This document shows positions 56,017 through 64,000 of a stretch of 64,000 nucleotides of DNA, one piece after another. The notes beneath the pieces are model-generated. The model made no database searches. It was not told the origin of the DNA and saw only the letters and a list, made by a program, of their open reading frames with translations. Every line of letters starts with the position of its first letter. The first letter of the stretch is position 1. Origin of the DNA: Butyrivibrio sp. YAB3001 (lineage in GTDB: Bacteria > Bacillota > Clostridia > Lachnospirales > Lachnospiraceae); NCBI RefSeq assembly GCF_900112195.1, contig NZ_FOKR01000002.1, positions 616,833 to 680,832 of the forward strand. The letters run 5' to 3'. Both the position numbers and the translations under genes were made by a program.

Positions 56017-58038
56017 TCAAACCCTTTCAAATACAGGCATATATTCAATCGGAGCATCAACCTTTACAGTCTGGCCACCTGAAAATCTCTGACCGTTTCT
56101 GGTAAGAATCCATTCGCCCTCAGGAAGATAAACTTCTCTCTCATACTCATCAAGATGTAAAATAGGCGCAACAAGGTATTTGTCACCGAACATGAACTGA
56201 TCCTGCAATTCCCAACATTTTTCATCATCCGGGAACTCATAGAACATTGCTCTAAGAAGCGGTGAGCCGTTTTCAGACGCTTCATCAAACAACTTCTTAA
56301 TATATGGCTTCATGGAAACTCTTAAGTCATAATATTTTTTCATTATTTCAAAATTCTCATCGCCATAGCTCCACATCTCATTATCCTGACCGGTGTGAAG
56401 ATATCCGCCGCCCCAGTCTCTGTCATCCAAAGCCGGAATATTGTAAGGACCTCTGTCGCCATGAAGTCTGAATACTGCTGTAAATACCGCAAACTGATAC
56501 CACCTGATAAGAAGCTGCTTAAACTCAGGATCATTTACATCATCCGTCATAAATCCACCAATATCAGTATTCCACCATGGAATTCCTGCAAGTCCCATAT
56601 TGATTCCGCATTGAACCTGATCCTGCAGAGCTTCAAAAGTGCTCGGAATATCTCCCGACCATACAACGTTGCCATATTTCTGGCTTCCTGCCCAGGCACA
56701 TCTAAGGAGATTAACAACTTTTCCATCCCCAAGATTTTTCATTTTATCATAAAACACTCTTGAATACATCTGCGGATAAATATTGCTGACTTCAAGGGCC
56801 GCGCCTTCGCAGTAGCGGTAATTCTCAAAATCATATACGCCATAATCAGGCTCTGAATTATCAAGCCAGAAACCGTCTATTCCATACTCATAGTAGTTCT
56901 TTTTGCAGACATCCCAAACATACTCTCTGGTCTCAGGATTAAAAGCATCTATCTCAACGCAGTCTCCCTGGAAGTCATATGTCTGAAGTGATCCTCTCTC
57001 AGTCCTTATCAAAAGACCTTTCTCAAGCATAGGGAAGAAATTCTCACTCTTTCTGTCGACTGACGGCCAGACTGACACAATAACTTTGATTCCCATGCTG
57101 TGAAGCTCATCAATCATAGCCTTTGGATCAGGCCAGTATTTCTTGTCAAACTTCCAGTCGCCCTGATAGGTCCAGTGGAAGAAGTCGATGATAATCTGGT
57201 CAATATGAATTCCAAGTTCTTTATATTTTCTTGCAATGGAAAGAACTTCTTCCTGGGTACGATATCTAAGCTTGCACTGCCAAAGTCCCATGAGTTCTTC
57301 AGGGAATTCATCAGCATGCCCTGTAGCCTTTGTATAATTTGCCAAAATATCTTTTGGTATATCAGCCACAGTCAACCAGTAATCCATCTCCTTGGTTGAG
57401 CGCATATCCCAGATGGTCATATTGTTGCCGAATGTAACCTGTCCAACGCCCGGATTGTTCCAAAGCATTCCATAGCCCAAAGAAGATACCGCAAAAGGAA
57501 CAGAAATCTGTGAATTGCGCTGTGCAAGTTCAAGCGTGCAGCCCTTTAAGTCCATCTGCTGTTGCTGATACTGTCCCATTCCAAATATTTTTTCACCGGC
57601 ATTGCTCTCAAAGCGCACCTTCAATGCAAAATTATCACTGCCATAAAGCCCCTTCCACTCACGGTTTACAACCTTTATACAGCGGCTCTCTTTGGAAATC
57701 GTTCCGCCATATGCTCTGTAATATTCACGTAAAAAGAGCTTGTCATCTCTGTAAAAAGAAATAACTCCGGCATAGTTTACTTCCGCTTTAATGCGTCCGT
57801 TTGTAATACTAGCCCAGGTATTTTCAAAAGTCCCGTCCCCTGTTTTTTCAGGAACAGAATATGTCTTTATCAAAGGCTTTGTAGCCTCAACTTTCTCTGT
57901 AAGTGCCCAATTTCTCTCTGTAAAAGTCCTGTTCATGGTCGAACGGACTCTCAGTGAATCTTTACCCCAGGCTTCAACAACAAGTGTCTCGCCCTGCCTC
58001 TTGCATACCAATTCATTTTCTTTGCATATAAACTCCAT
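56017..58038 (-). CDS. GH31 glycosidase, probably alpha-xylosidase-type
   Basis: A cytoplasmic enzyme of 673 residues (no signal peptide) in glycoside hydrolase family 31. An N-terminal galactose-mutarotase-like domain precedes a (beta/alpha)8 barrel. The nucleophile Asp is in DGFWLDNSEPD (about residue 393) and the general acid in LHGDRGPYN (about 525). The WLDxxEP form is typical of alpha-xylosidases rather than maltases, so xyloglucan or isoprimeverose oligosaccharides are likely substrates (inference). ATG 58038 follows CAGGAGAG. It lies 38 bp upstream of the WYL gene. Confidence 0.88.
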   Translation of the reverse strand: MEFICKENELVCKRQGETLVVEAWGKDSLRVRSTMNRTFTERNWALTEKVEATKPLIKTYSVPEKTGDGTFENTWASITNGRIKAEVNYAGVISFYRDDKLFLREYYRAYGGTISKESRCIKVVNREWKGLYGSDNFALKVRFESNAGEKIFGMGQYQQQQMDLKGCTLELAQRNSQISVPFAVSSLGYGMLWNNPGVGQVTFGNNMTIWDMRSTKEMDYWLTVADIPKDILANYTKATGHADEFPEELMGLWQCKLRYRTQEEVLSIARKYKELGIHIDQIIIDFFHWTYQGDWKFDKKYWPDPKAMIDELHSMGIKVIVSVWPSVDRKSENFFPMLEKGLLIRTERGSLQTYDFQGDCVEIDAFNPETREYVWDVCKKNYYEYGIDGFWLDNSEPDYGVYDFENYRYCEGAALEVSNIYPQMYSRVFYDKMKNLGDGKVVNLLRCAWAGSQKYGNVVWSGDIPSTFEALQDQVQCGINMGLAGIPWWNTDIGGFMTDDVNDPEFKQLLIRWYQFAVFTAVFRLHGDRGPYNIPALDDRDWGGGYLHTGQDNEMWSYGDENFEIMKKYYDLRVSMKPYIKKLFDEASENGSPLLRAMFYEFPDDEKCWELQDQFMFGDKYLVAPILHLDEYEREVYLPEGEWILTRNGQRFSGGQTVKVDAPIEYMPVFERV

Positions 58039-58095
58039 CTCATCTCTCCTGTTATCAACATCATCCCCAAATAAAGTAACTGTTTGTTCCAAAGA

Positions 58096-58138
58096 AAAAA
58101 AAGAACTATCAGTATTTTACCACTGATAATTCTTTTTT
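58096..58138 (-). terminator. Terminator of the FIST-chemoreceptor operon
   Basis: A 16- to 17-bp stem with CTATCAGT/ACTGATA at its core and A/T flanks, followed on the minus strand by TTTTTTTTCTTTG, 20 bp after the chemoreceptor stop. Confidence 0.9.
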
Positions 58139-58159
58139 GTTAGTCGTTAATTTTACTTC

Positions 58160-59119
58160 TTATTTTTCCTTAACGATAGGTTCAATCTGAGATACAAGAT
58201 TGTCGATATGCTCAAATACGCTGCTCTTGGTAGTTCCCAGGTTATTAACCTTGTCAAGCTGTACAACAAGCGCATCATACTGCTTGTTTATATCTTCAAA
58301 CCTGCTTCCAATCTGCCTAAGCTCGTCTGATGCCGCATCAGCAGTATCTGTAATCTCCTGCTGAACAGCGTTGGCACCATTAGCGCTTTCTATGATCTCA
58401 TCAAAGGTTGCATGTGTCTCCTCAACCTCCTGAATGCTTCTGTCCATGGCATCAATTGAGTTCTGCATGCTCACAGAAAGCTTTTCACTTTCTTCGCCGG
58501 CATTGGCAATAGATGCATTAACCTGGTCTATCATCTTTTTTATCTCATCAGCAAGCTCTCTTACCTCAGTTGCAACTACAGCAAATCCCTTTCCGGCAGC
58601 TCCTGCTCTTGCAGCTTCGATAGATGCATTCAGCGCCAGAAGGTTCGTCTGTGATGCAATGCTGATGATTTTTTTCATATAATCAGAGATCTGATCAACA
58701 GATTCCTTAAAGCTCTCAAACCCTCTTGTCATCTCGTCAAAACTTGATCTTACTTCATTTGAACTTGTCTTAAGCTCATCAACCTTATTCTGCGCATTTT
58801 GCACGCTTTTAAGAATGTTCACCTTAACATCCTCAAACTTTGATGCGCTCTGATTGACCGCATCAAACATCTCATTGAAGCGATCCATATCTTCATGGAG
58901 TTTGGCATTGCTCTCCATTACGTCATTTACAGCATCGCCCATATCATGGATTTCAGTAAGGGATGTAACTTCATTTTGCACAAGTTTTTTCTGATAATCC
59001 TTTATGGATTCAGCTACATAGATCAGAGATCTGCCCTTCTCCTTAAAGTCTTTTTCTTTGTTATCAGGTTGCACTGTAGTTGTTTCAACCTTGCCTTTTG
59101 CAAACAAATTTTCAAACAT
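58160..59119 (-). CDS. Soluble chemoreceptor-like signalling protein
   Basis: A protein of 319 residues with no membrane span or signal peptide. After about 40 variable residues it is a coiled chemoreceptor signalling domain with tip [38 protein letters not shown]. Soluble receptors dock to cytoplasmic arrays. ATG 59119 follows GAGGAGAC and lies 13 bp after the FIST gene stop, so the sensor protein and this transducer form a two-gene operon. Confidence 0.92.
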   Translation of the reverse strand: MFENLFAKGKVETTTVQPDNKEKDFKEKGRSLIYVAESIKDYQKKLVQNEVTSLTEIHDMGDAVNDVMESNAKLHEDMDRFNEMFDAVNQSASKFEDVKVNILKSVQNAQNKVDELKTSSNEVRSSFDEMTRGFESFKESVDQISDYMKKIISIASQTNLLALNASIEAARAGAAGKGFAVVATEVRELADEIKKMIDQVNASIANAGEESEKLSVSMQNSIDAMDRSIQEVEETHATFDEIIESANGANAVQQEITDTADAASDELRQIGSRFEDINKQYDALVVQLDKVNNLGTTKSSVFEHIDNLVSQIEPIVKEK

Positions 59120-59132
59120 ATTTGTCTCCTCA

Positions 59133-60188
59133 TCATTCAAATACAACACATGTCATTGTCTGGTTTACAAATTGTGTATTAAAATGTTCACCATAACCAA
59201 CGAGTCCACAGCTGTTTCCCAAAGTTGCAATCTTTTCCAGATATGTATTAAGCTCATTTCTGTTCTTTAATACCAGATATCTGAAGATGCAGTTAACTGA
59301 GAATATCGCTGAAACATGTGGAAAATCACTACGTATCTTATTAACTGTAGTCTGAGCGATTTCCATCGGATCTCTCATTTCAAGAATCGTCAATATGTCT
59401 GAGTCATTTATCTGCCTGTACAGGATAAGTCCGCTTCCGGAAACAGCCTTGATAGAAGCAATACATACATCATTTCCCATCATCTTTCCAAATGGGTTGG
59501 TAAATGTCTGATCAAGTATACCGCTCTCGGTGGCTCCTGTAAGCTCCATATAATACTGCTTTGCCGGTTTTCCGTTAAGCTCCCCAAGATAATACTTGCT
59601 CTTATCAGTCTTGGATGCAATGAGCTGTTTGTTATCGCGTGGCTCATAAATATTCTCTTTATATGTCTTGACCTTGCCACCTTCATTTTTAACTACAGCA
59701 TAGGCCATTCCATCCTCATAAACGACACCGTTGACAGATACCTTGCCGGCATCGCCAGTAGCGCCCATGACCTGAAGATTATATTTCTTAACAAGTCCGC
59801 TCATGGTAGTGAGAACCGCTGCATCATTTCCTGCGCAAAAATCGATGATCGCGGTATTCTCTTTACCGGGATGAACTGCTTCAATATCTTTTTCCAATCG
59901 CGCAATATATCTTGCAGGAGCTTTGGAAACATGTTCAAATGCACCTGTTGCAACCTTTACTCCGTCACGAAAAGCAGTAATCGACACTCCATTTTCAACC
60001 ACGCAGGTGTCATATCCCATTCCTACGCAGCCAATGCTGGGTACACCGGGATATAATTTTTCCAATGTTTCAACATTCTGTTCAAATTTGTCGGCATTGC
60101 TTACCATAATAATAAGTTTGGGTGAAGAAAGACCTCTTACTGCCTCAGAAACGCTTCCGGAGGCATTTTTACCATAAAAAATGTTCAT
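59133..60188 (-). CDS. FIST-domain sensor protein
   Basis: A protein of 351 residues consisting of FIST N (about 20-190: [33 protein letters not shown]) and FIST C (about 200-345: [28 protein letters not shown]). FIST domains bind small ligands and normally precede an output domain. Here the output is a separate gene directly downstream, the soluble chemoreceptor. ATG 60188 follows ATAGGAGAGCG. The longer frame to 60287 is not supported. Confidence 0.85.
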   Translation of the reverse strand: MNIFYGKNASGSVSEAVRGLSSPKLIIMVSNADKFEQNVETLEKLYPGVPSIGCVGMGYDTCVVENGVSITAFRDGVKVATGAFEHVSKAPARYIARLEKDIEAVHPGKENTAIIDFCAGNDAAVLTTMSGLVKKYNLQVMGATGDAGKVSVNGVVYEDGMAYAVVKNEGGKVKTYKENIYEPRDNKQLIASKTDKSKYYLGELNGKPAKQYYMELTGATESGILDQTFTNPFGKMMGNDVCIASIKAVSGSGLILYRQINDSDILTILEMRDPMEIAQTTVNKIRSDFPHVSAIFSVNCIFRYLVLKNRNELNTYLEKIATLGNSCGLVGYGEHFNTQFVNQTMTCVVFE

Positions 60189-60310
60189 ATCGCGCTCTCC
60201 TATATAAAAGAACACAGCACAATACAGGCTGACAGCCGATAAAGTGCAAACCCCTGGTTCCCAATATATAAATACTCGATACCTCACAGGATATTAGAAA
60301 TAATTTCCCA

Positions 60311-60357
60311 TAAAGAAAAAAAGTAGAGTATTACACGTAATAATTGTAACACTCTAC
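60311..60357 (-). terminator. Terminator after the oxidoreductase gene
   Basis: GTAGAGTATTAC (60323-60334) pairs with GTAACACTCTAC (60346-60357), with a T-run on the minus strand (60322-60311). Confidence 0.85.
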
Positions 60358-60428
60358 CGATAATTTTTTCTCTTTATAAAGTCTAAAAAAACATTAAAAT
60401 TACATAAACACAGAAAAAATAATAAATC

Positions 60429-62492
60429 TTAAATCCTCATGGCAACCTCATATGCTCTCCAGATGACTGTCCGCAGATTACCCACCTTCTTGCAGTCACC
60501 GACATAATCCATGTTGCTTTCTCTCTCATTTTCTTTTACCAGAGGATTAGGAATATAACCTGCGCTGCTGATAACGCTGTCGCATTCAATAGTAAACTCT
60601 TTGCCATTCTTATCTGTGCACACAATACAGTCTTCCCATACTTCCTTGGCAGTAGTCTCAAGGTAAATTGGAACTCTGTACAGGTCAAACCACTCTCTAA
60701 GGTAAGAACTATTGGCAAGGCATACTCCCTTCTGAGATATTATGTCGTTCTTCATTTCAACAATAACAGGCTTTTTGCCATGAAGCGCAAGCTCGTAAGC
60801 AATCTCACATCCAGTGAGGCCACCGCCAACCACAACAACTTTTTCTCCTACTTCGGCACCTCTAAGGTACTCGCACGCCTCTATCATAAGCTCATGACCA
60901 GGTATATTTTTAAGTATCCTGGGAATAGCGCCTGTAGCAATAATAATATCGTGCTTGCCAAATTCCTTAACATCTTTTATTTCAGTGTTTAAGTGAACTT
61001 CTATTCCCAGGACCTTCATCTGTCTTCTGTACCATGCAAGAAGATCTCTGAGCTTACCTTTGTAGGATTCAGCACTGGCAGCAATAAAAGTTCCACCAAG
61101 TTCATCCTCTTTTTCAAAGATAACAGGCTCATGACCACGGAGCTTTAAAACTCTTGCAGCTTCCATTCCACCTATTCCGCCGCCTATAATAATAACCTTG
61201 GAAGGCCTTCGCGTCGGCTTCATAAAATGCCTGTCAGTCTGCATGGTCTCCGCATTAACTGCGCACCTTGCAAGATGAAGGCTGTCAGATAACTTCTGGT
61301 CATTGGGAACGCCCTTGTAATGACACATGTTAAAGCATCCGTTGTGGCACTGGATACATGGCCTGATATCCTCTTCCTTGTCAGCCATGAGTTTAGTTAC
61401 CCACTCAGGATCAGCAAGAAACTGCCTTGCAAAACCGGCTCCATCTATGCAGCCTTCCGCAATGGAATCTGCCGCAACTCTTGGATCCATCTTTCCTGCG
61501 CATACTACGGGGATATCCACGTGTTTTCTTAAATTCTCAACGTCCGATAGATTGCAGTTTTCAGGCATATAGATTGGAGGATGCGCCCAATACCACGCAT
61601 CATAGGTTCCATTATCACAATTGAGCATATCGTATCCGGCGTCCTGAAGGTATTTGGCCGCCATCTTGGACTCTTTGAAATCTCTTCCTACCTCATCATA
61701 ATCTTCACCGGGAAGTGCTCCCTGTCTGAAGCCCCTTGTCTTTGAGATTACACTATACCTTAAAGAAACCGGAAAATCCTTACCACAGGTCTTTTTTATC
61801 TCCTGAACAATCTCAACGGCAAATCTATAGCGGTTCTTAAATGTGCCACCATACTCATCTTCTCGATGATTCACATATTTGAGCGTGAACTGGTCAAGAA
61901 GATATCCCTCATGAACAGCGTGTACTTCAACTCCATCAACTCCTGCTTCCTGCAAAAGTTTTGCAGTTTTTCCAAAAGCTTCCACGTATTCTCTTATTTC
62001 TTTTACGGTCATCTCTCTTGAGGGAACCTTGTCAGACCAGCGATTAGGTGAAGGACTTGCCGATGCTGTGATCTTGTCGAGATTCATCACAGGTTTTGAC
62101 AATACCCTAAGCACTTTATTGGTATACAGTGTTTCCATCATCGGGCTTATGGTAAAAGACCTTCCGAATCCGGCTGTAAGCTGAACAAAAAGTTTGGCTC
62201 CTGTTGCATGAAACTTGGGCATCCATCTCGCCAGTTCCTGATACATCTTCCTATTCGAATACAGCCACTGTCCATACATCGGATTATAAACAGGCTGGCA
62301 TCCCGGCAGAACAAGCCCCGCATTATTCTCGGCAACCTTCAATATAAACTCAGCCCCTGCCTTATCAAAATGGTTCTTTTCCATCCAGCCAAAAAGGTCA
62401 GTGCCGCCCATTGACGTCATCACTATACGATTTTTAATCTGACAATTACCTATTTTCCATGGGGTAAAAAGAGGTTCAAGTCTTTTTTCCAT
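60429..62492 (-). CDS. Old-Yellow-Enzyme / dienoyl-CoA-reductase-like oxidoreductase
   Basis: A protein of 687 residues. An FMN-binding TIM barrel (about 1-360: PLFTPWKIGNCQIKNRIVM, HAVHEGYLLDQF) is followed by an iron-sulfur motif CIQCHNGCFNMCHYK (about 380-395). FAD/NAD domains follow (KVIIIGGGIGGMEAARVLK; VVVVGGGLTGCEIAYEL). This is the three-domain layout of 2,4-dienoyl-CoA reductase and of bile-acid BaiCD/BaiH proteins, reducing enoate-type double bonds with NAD(P)H. The substrate is unknown. ATG 62492 follows TGGAG. It lies 46 bp after the GH5 gene. Confidence 0.88.
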   Translation of the reverse strand: MEKRLEPLFTPWKIGNCQIKNRIVMTSMGGTDLFGWMEKNHFDKAGAEFILKVAENNAGLVLPGCQPVYNPMYGQWLYSNRKMYQELARWMPKFHATGAKLFVQLTAGFGRSFTISPMMETLYTNKVLRVLSKPVMNLDKITASASPSPNRWSDKVPSREMTVKEIREYVEAFGKTAKLLQEAGVDGVEVHAVHEGYLLDQFTLKYVNHREDEYGGTFKNRYRFAVEIVQEIKKTCGKDFPVSLRYSVISKTRGFRQGALPGEDYDEVGRDFKESKMAAKYLQDAGYDMLNCDNGTYDAWYWAHPPIYMPENCNLSDVENLRKHVDIPVVCAGKMDPRVAADSIAEGCIDGAGFARQFLADPEWVTKLMADKEEDIRPCIQCHNGCFNMCHYKGVPNDQKLSDSLHLARCAVNAETMQTDRHFMKPTRRPSKVIIIGGGIGGMEAARVLKLRGHEPVIFEKEDELGGTFIAASAESYKGKLRDLLAWYRRQMKVLGIEVHLNTEIKDVKEFGKHDIIIATGAIPRILKNIPGHELMIEACEYLRGAEVGEKVVVVGGGLTGCEIAYELALHGKKPVIVEMKNDIISQKGVCLANSSYLREWFDLYRVPIYLETTAKEVWEDCIVCTDKNGKEFTIECDSVISSAGYIPNPLVKENERESNMDYVGDCKKVGNLRTVIWRAYEVAMRI

Positions 62493-62538
62493 TTCAATGC
62501 TCCATTGCATTTTATTTATATTTATTTATGAAAAGAAA

Positions 62539-63549
62539 TCAAAAGAAGCACTTATTTACTGTCGCTCCAAAATCCTTTTCCTTATAATTCCAAACAGCAT
62601 GACCGATATTGTATTTCTCAAACACGCTGTGGATATCGGCAAACCAGCGTTTAGCTGACTCTGTATCTGCAAGTTCGATTACTCCGTATTCGCCGCAGTA
62701 CAGGAAAACGCCGTTCTTTTCTGCTGCTTCAACTGCAGGCGCGAATATTCTGTCAAAATAAGAAGGTCCTATTTCTGTAAGTTCTCCTCTATTTATTGCA
62801 TCTGCAAGGTCAGGAGAAAGTTCTTTGGACTTTTCTCTGTATTCTTCAAGAGAACCCGGATATTCAACAACAAAATCCTTAGGCATGTTTTCAACCCAAT
62901 AAGCTCTCTGATGTGTGAAAATAAAAGGCTCATAGCAATGGAAATTATAAACAATCTTGTCATCGATTGGTTTTGCAAGAAGCGGAACGCTTGTAACAGA
63001 ATTGTAGCAAACACCGCCAACGATAATATAAGCATTAGGCGCATGCTTTCTGATTGTCCTTGCAGCCTTCTCAGCTATCTCATTCCACTCATTGACAACC
63101 TTAGGTGAAACAATTTCATTGAGAAGTTCAAATGCAAGAATATCGGAATCCTCTGCAAATCTGGAAGAAATTGTATCCCATGTGTCAAAGAAGCGCTGCT
63201 GAAGCTTTTCGTCATAGAAAAATGCTTCCTTACTCTCTCCCTTATCAAGTGGATCAAAAGAATAGCCATAAGCCTTGTGAAGATCAAGCACTGCATTCAA
63301 GCCATTTTTTCTGCACCAAGAGAGGCAATCAGCGATGTGCTTATAACCTTCCTCGATAACAGCTCCGTCATCAGTCTCTATTACCATATAATCTACCGGG
63401 ATTCTGACATGATCAAAGCCGGCATTCTTTATGCGTACAATATCGCTCTCAGTGATGAAAGTATCAAAATGCTCCTTGGTATCCTCATCATACTGTGACA
63501 GCCATCCTCCTAAATTTGCTCCAAACATAAAACCATCAAATCTTTTCAT
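62539..63549 (-). CDS. GH5 family glycoside hydrolase, cytoplasmic
   Basis: A protein of 336 residues with no signal peptide. Glycoside hydrolase family 5 barrel: FGANLGGWLSQYD at the start, HVRIPVDYMV, and VLDLHKAYG. The general acid Glu is in FELLNEI (about residue 145) and the nucleophile Glu in YCGEYGV (about 286). Without secretion it probably acts on imported beta-linked oligosaccharides rather than on cellulose. ATG 63549 follows TGGAGG. It is part of a patatin, GH5, oxidoreductase run (gaps 54 and 46 bp). Confidence 0.88.
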   Translation of the reverse strand: MKRFDGFMFGANLGGWLSQYDEDTKEHFDTFITESDIVRIKNAGFDHVRIPVDYMVIETDDGAVIEEGYKHIADCLSWCRKNGLNAVLDLHKAYGYSFDPLDKGESKEAFFYDEKLQQRFFDTWDTISSRFAEDSDILAFELLNEIVSPKVVNEWNEIAEKAARTIRKHAPNAYIIVGGVCYNSVTSVPLLAKPIDDKIVYNFHCYEPFIFTHQRAYWVENMPKDFVVEYPGSLEEYREKSKELSPDLADAINRGELTEIGPSYFDRIFAPAVEAAEKNGVFLYCGEYGVIELADTESAKRWFADIHSVFEKYNIGHAVWNYKEKDFGATVNKCFF

Positions 63550-63603
63550 TATGCGCCCTCCATTTTGCAAACATTTCCTTATCTATTGTAAAACATATTC
63601 TAT

Positions 63604-64000
63604 TCAAGTGGTAGCCTTCAAATATTCTTCCCCAGCCGTTCTCCCAAGCTGATAAACTCTCTCGAGTTCTTCTGGATTTTTCTCTATTGGGCTGATATTA
63701 AGTGGCTCCTTTGGCCTTATAACTTCAATCTCGCCCTTTTCTTCCTTTTCTCTTATATATCTTTTCTCTTCATTATACATAAGATGCCTGTCTTTCATGC
63801 TGCGGACCATATCGGGATATTTTCTGAAAACAAATTTGATAAGCGGCATAAATTTCTGCTTACCCTTAACATAATCTTTAGGCTGCGTCTCGATCACAAG
63901 GATTTTATCGTACCCCAGGCCTTCCATAAACTTAAGCGGTATCGAATCAGAAGTTCCTCCGTCCAGATATAAACCTCCATCTATTTCAACCGGCCGTGAA
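63604..64000 (-). CDS. Patatin-like phospholipase family protein, C-terminal part
   Basis: The visible 131 residues end a patatin-family acyl hydrolase. VEIDGGLYLDGGTSDSIP holds the catalytic Asp (DGG motif), preceded in the family by a GxSxG serine that lies beyond the window. The rest (RKYPDMVRSMKDRHLMYNEE..., then IRPKEPLNISPIEKNPEELERVYQLG) matches bacterial patatin proteins of the YjjU/RssA group. The gene starts beyond position 64000. Enzyme activity is inferred from the family. Confidence 0.82.
   Translation of the reverse strand, partial: SRPVEIDGGLYLDGGTSDSIPLKFMEGLGYDKILVIETQPKDYVKGKQKFMPLIKFVFRKYPDMVRSMKDRHLMYNEEKRYIREKEEKGEIEVIRPKEPLNISPIEKNPEELERVYQLGRTAGEEYLKATT

Overview
The window is about 64 kb of low-GC, gene-dense chromosome, most likely from an anaerobic gut or rumen Lachnospiraceae of the Butyrivibrio type. 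This is an inference. It rests on the GlgC/GlgD pair, on many chemoreceptor and cyclic-di-GMP-type signalling proteins, on cytoplasmic GH31 and GH5 glycosidases, on a giant secreted protein with Listeria-Bacteroides repeats and a CAP domain, and on strong AGGAGG-type ribosome sites with occasional TTG starts. I see no phage, insertion sequence, CRISPR array or rRNA. One tRNA-Gly is present.

Layout. 1-10.4 kb (minus strand) is mostly housekeeping: a deoC fragment, an ABC-F ATPase, a small protein, cstA with an unknown partner gene, a sodium/solute symporter, a YvyF-like zinc-ribbon protein, citrate synthase and threonine synthase. 10.6-13.6 kb (plus strand) has an AP2/HNH-like protein, a MATE exporter and a histidine phosphatase. 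13.7-22.1 kb is a tight five-gene minus-strand operon. It encodes an EAL-HDOD protein, a 1268-residue membrane hybrid kinase with degenerate GGDEF and EAL domains, a double-receiver regulator, a membrane paralogue of the kinase input half, and a phosphopantetheinyl transferase.

22.2-28.6 kb holds a giant secreted protein gene. It is flanked by two inverted copies of a structured element whose stems differ in sequence but still pair. 28.6-30.9 kb is glgC-glgD. 31-35 kb has two divergent chemoreceptors. 35-47 kb has small genes, a lipoprotein, a cation-diffusion-facilitator-like protein, a DGK1/VTE5-like kinase, phosphoglucomutase, a GNAT, a TRIC-like channel, a FIST-GGDEF protein, a PTS IIC-like protein, a CapA lipoprotein and an orphan mraY. 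47-53 kb has a GGDEF protein, an HD protein with a frameshifted tail gene, a MerR-methyltransferase fusion and an XRE-TPR regulator. Next comes a 200-bp array of seven ACGT-centred motifs about 32 bp apart, then tRNA-Gly. 53.5-64 kb has an NSS transporter, a WYL regulator, a GH31 glycosidase, a FIST plus soluble chemoreceptor pair, and an Old-Yellow-Enzyme/GH5/patatin cluster.

How they work together. The sugar genes (glgC, glgD, pgcA, GH31, GH5, citrate synthase) fit a glycogen-storing saccharolytic organism. The sensory genes (three chemoreceptors, two FIST proteins, two intact GGDEF proteins and an operon of degenerate GGDEF/EAL proteins) suggest motility and surface behaviour coupled to nutrients. 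The most unusual signals are non-coding: the paired structured elements around the giant gene, the 32-bp ACGT array, a 218-bp near-perfect palindrome downstream of cstA, and a small REP-like family.
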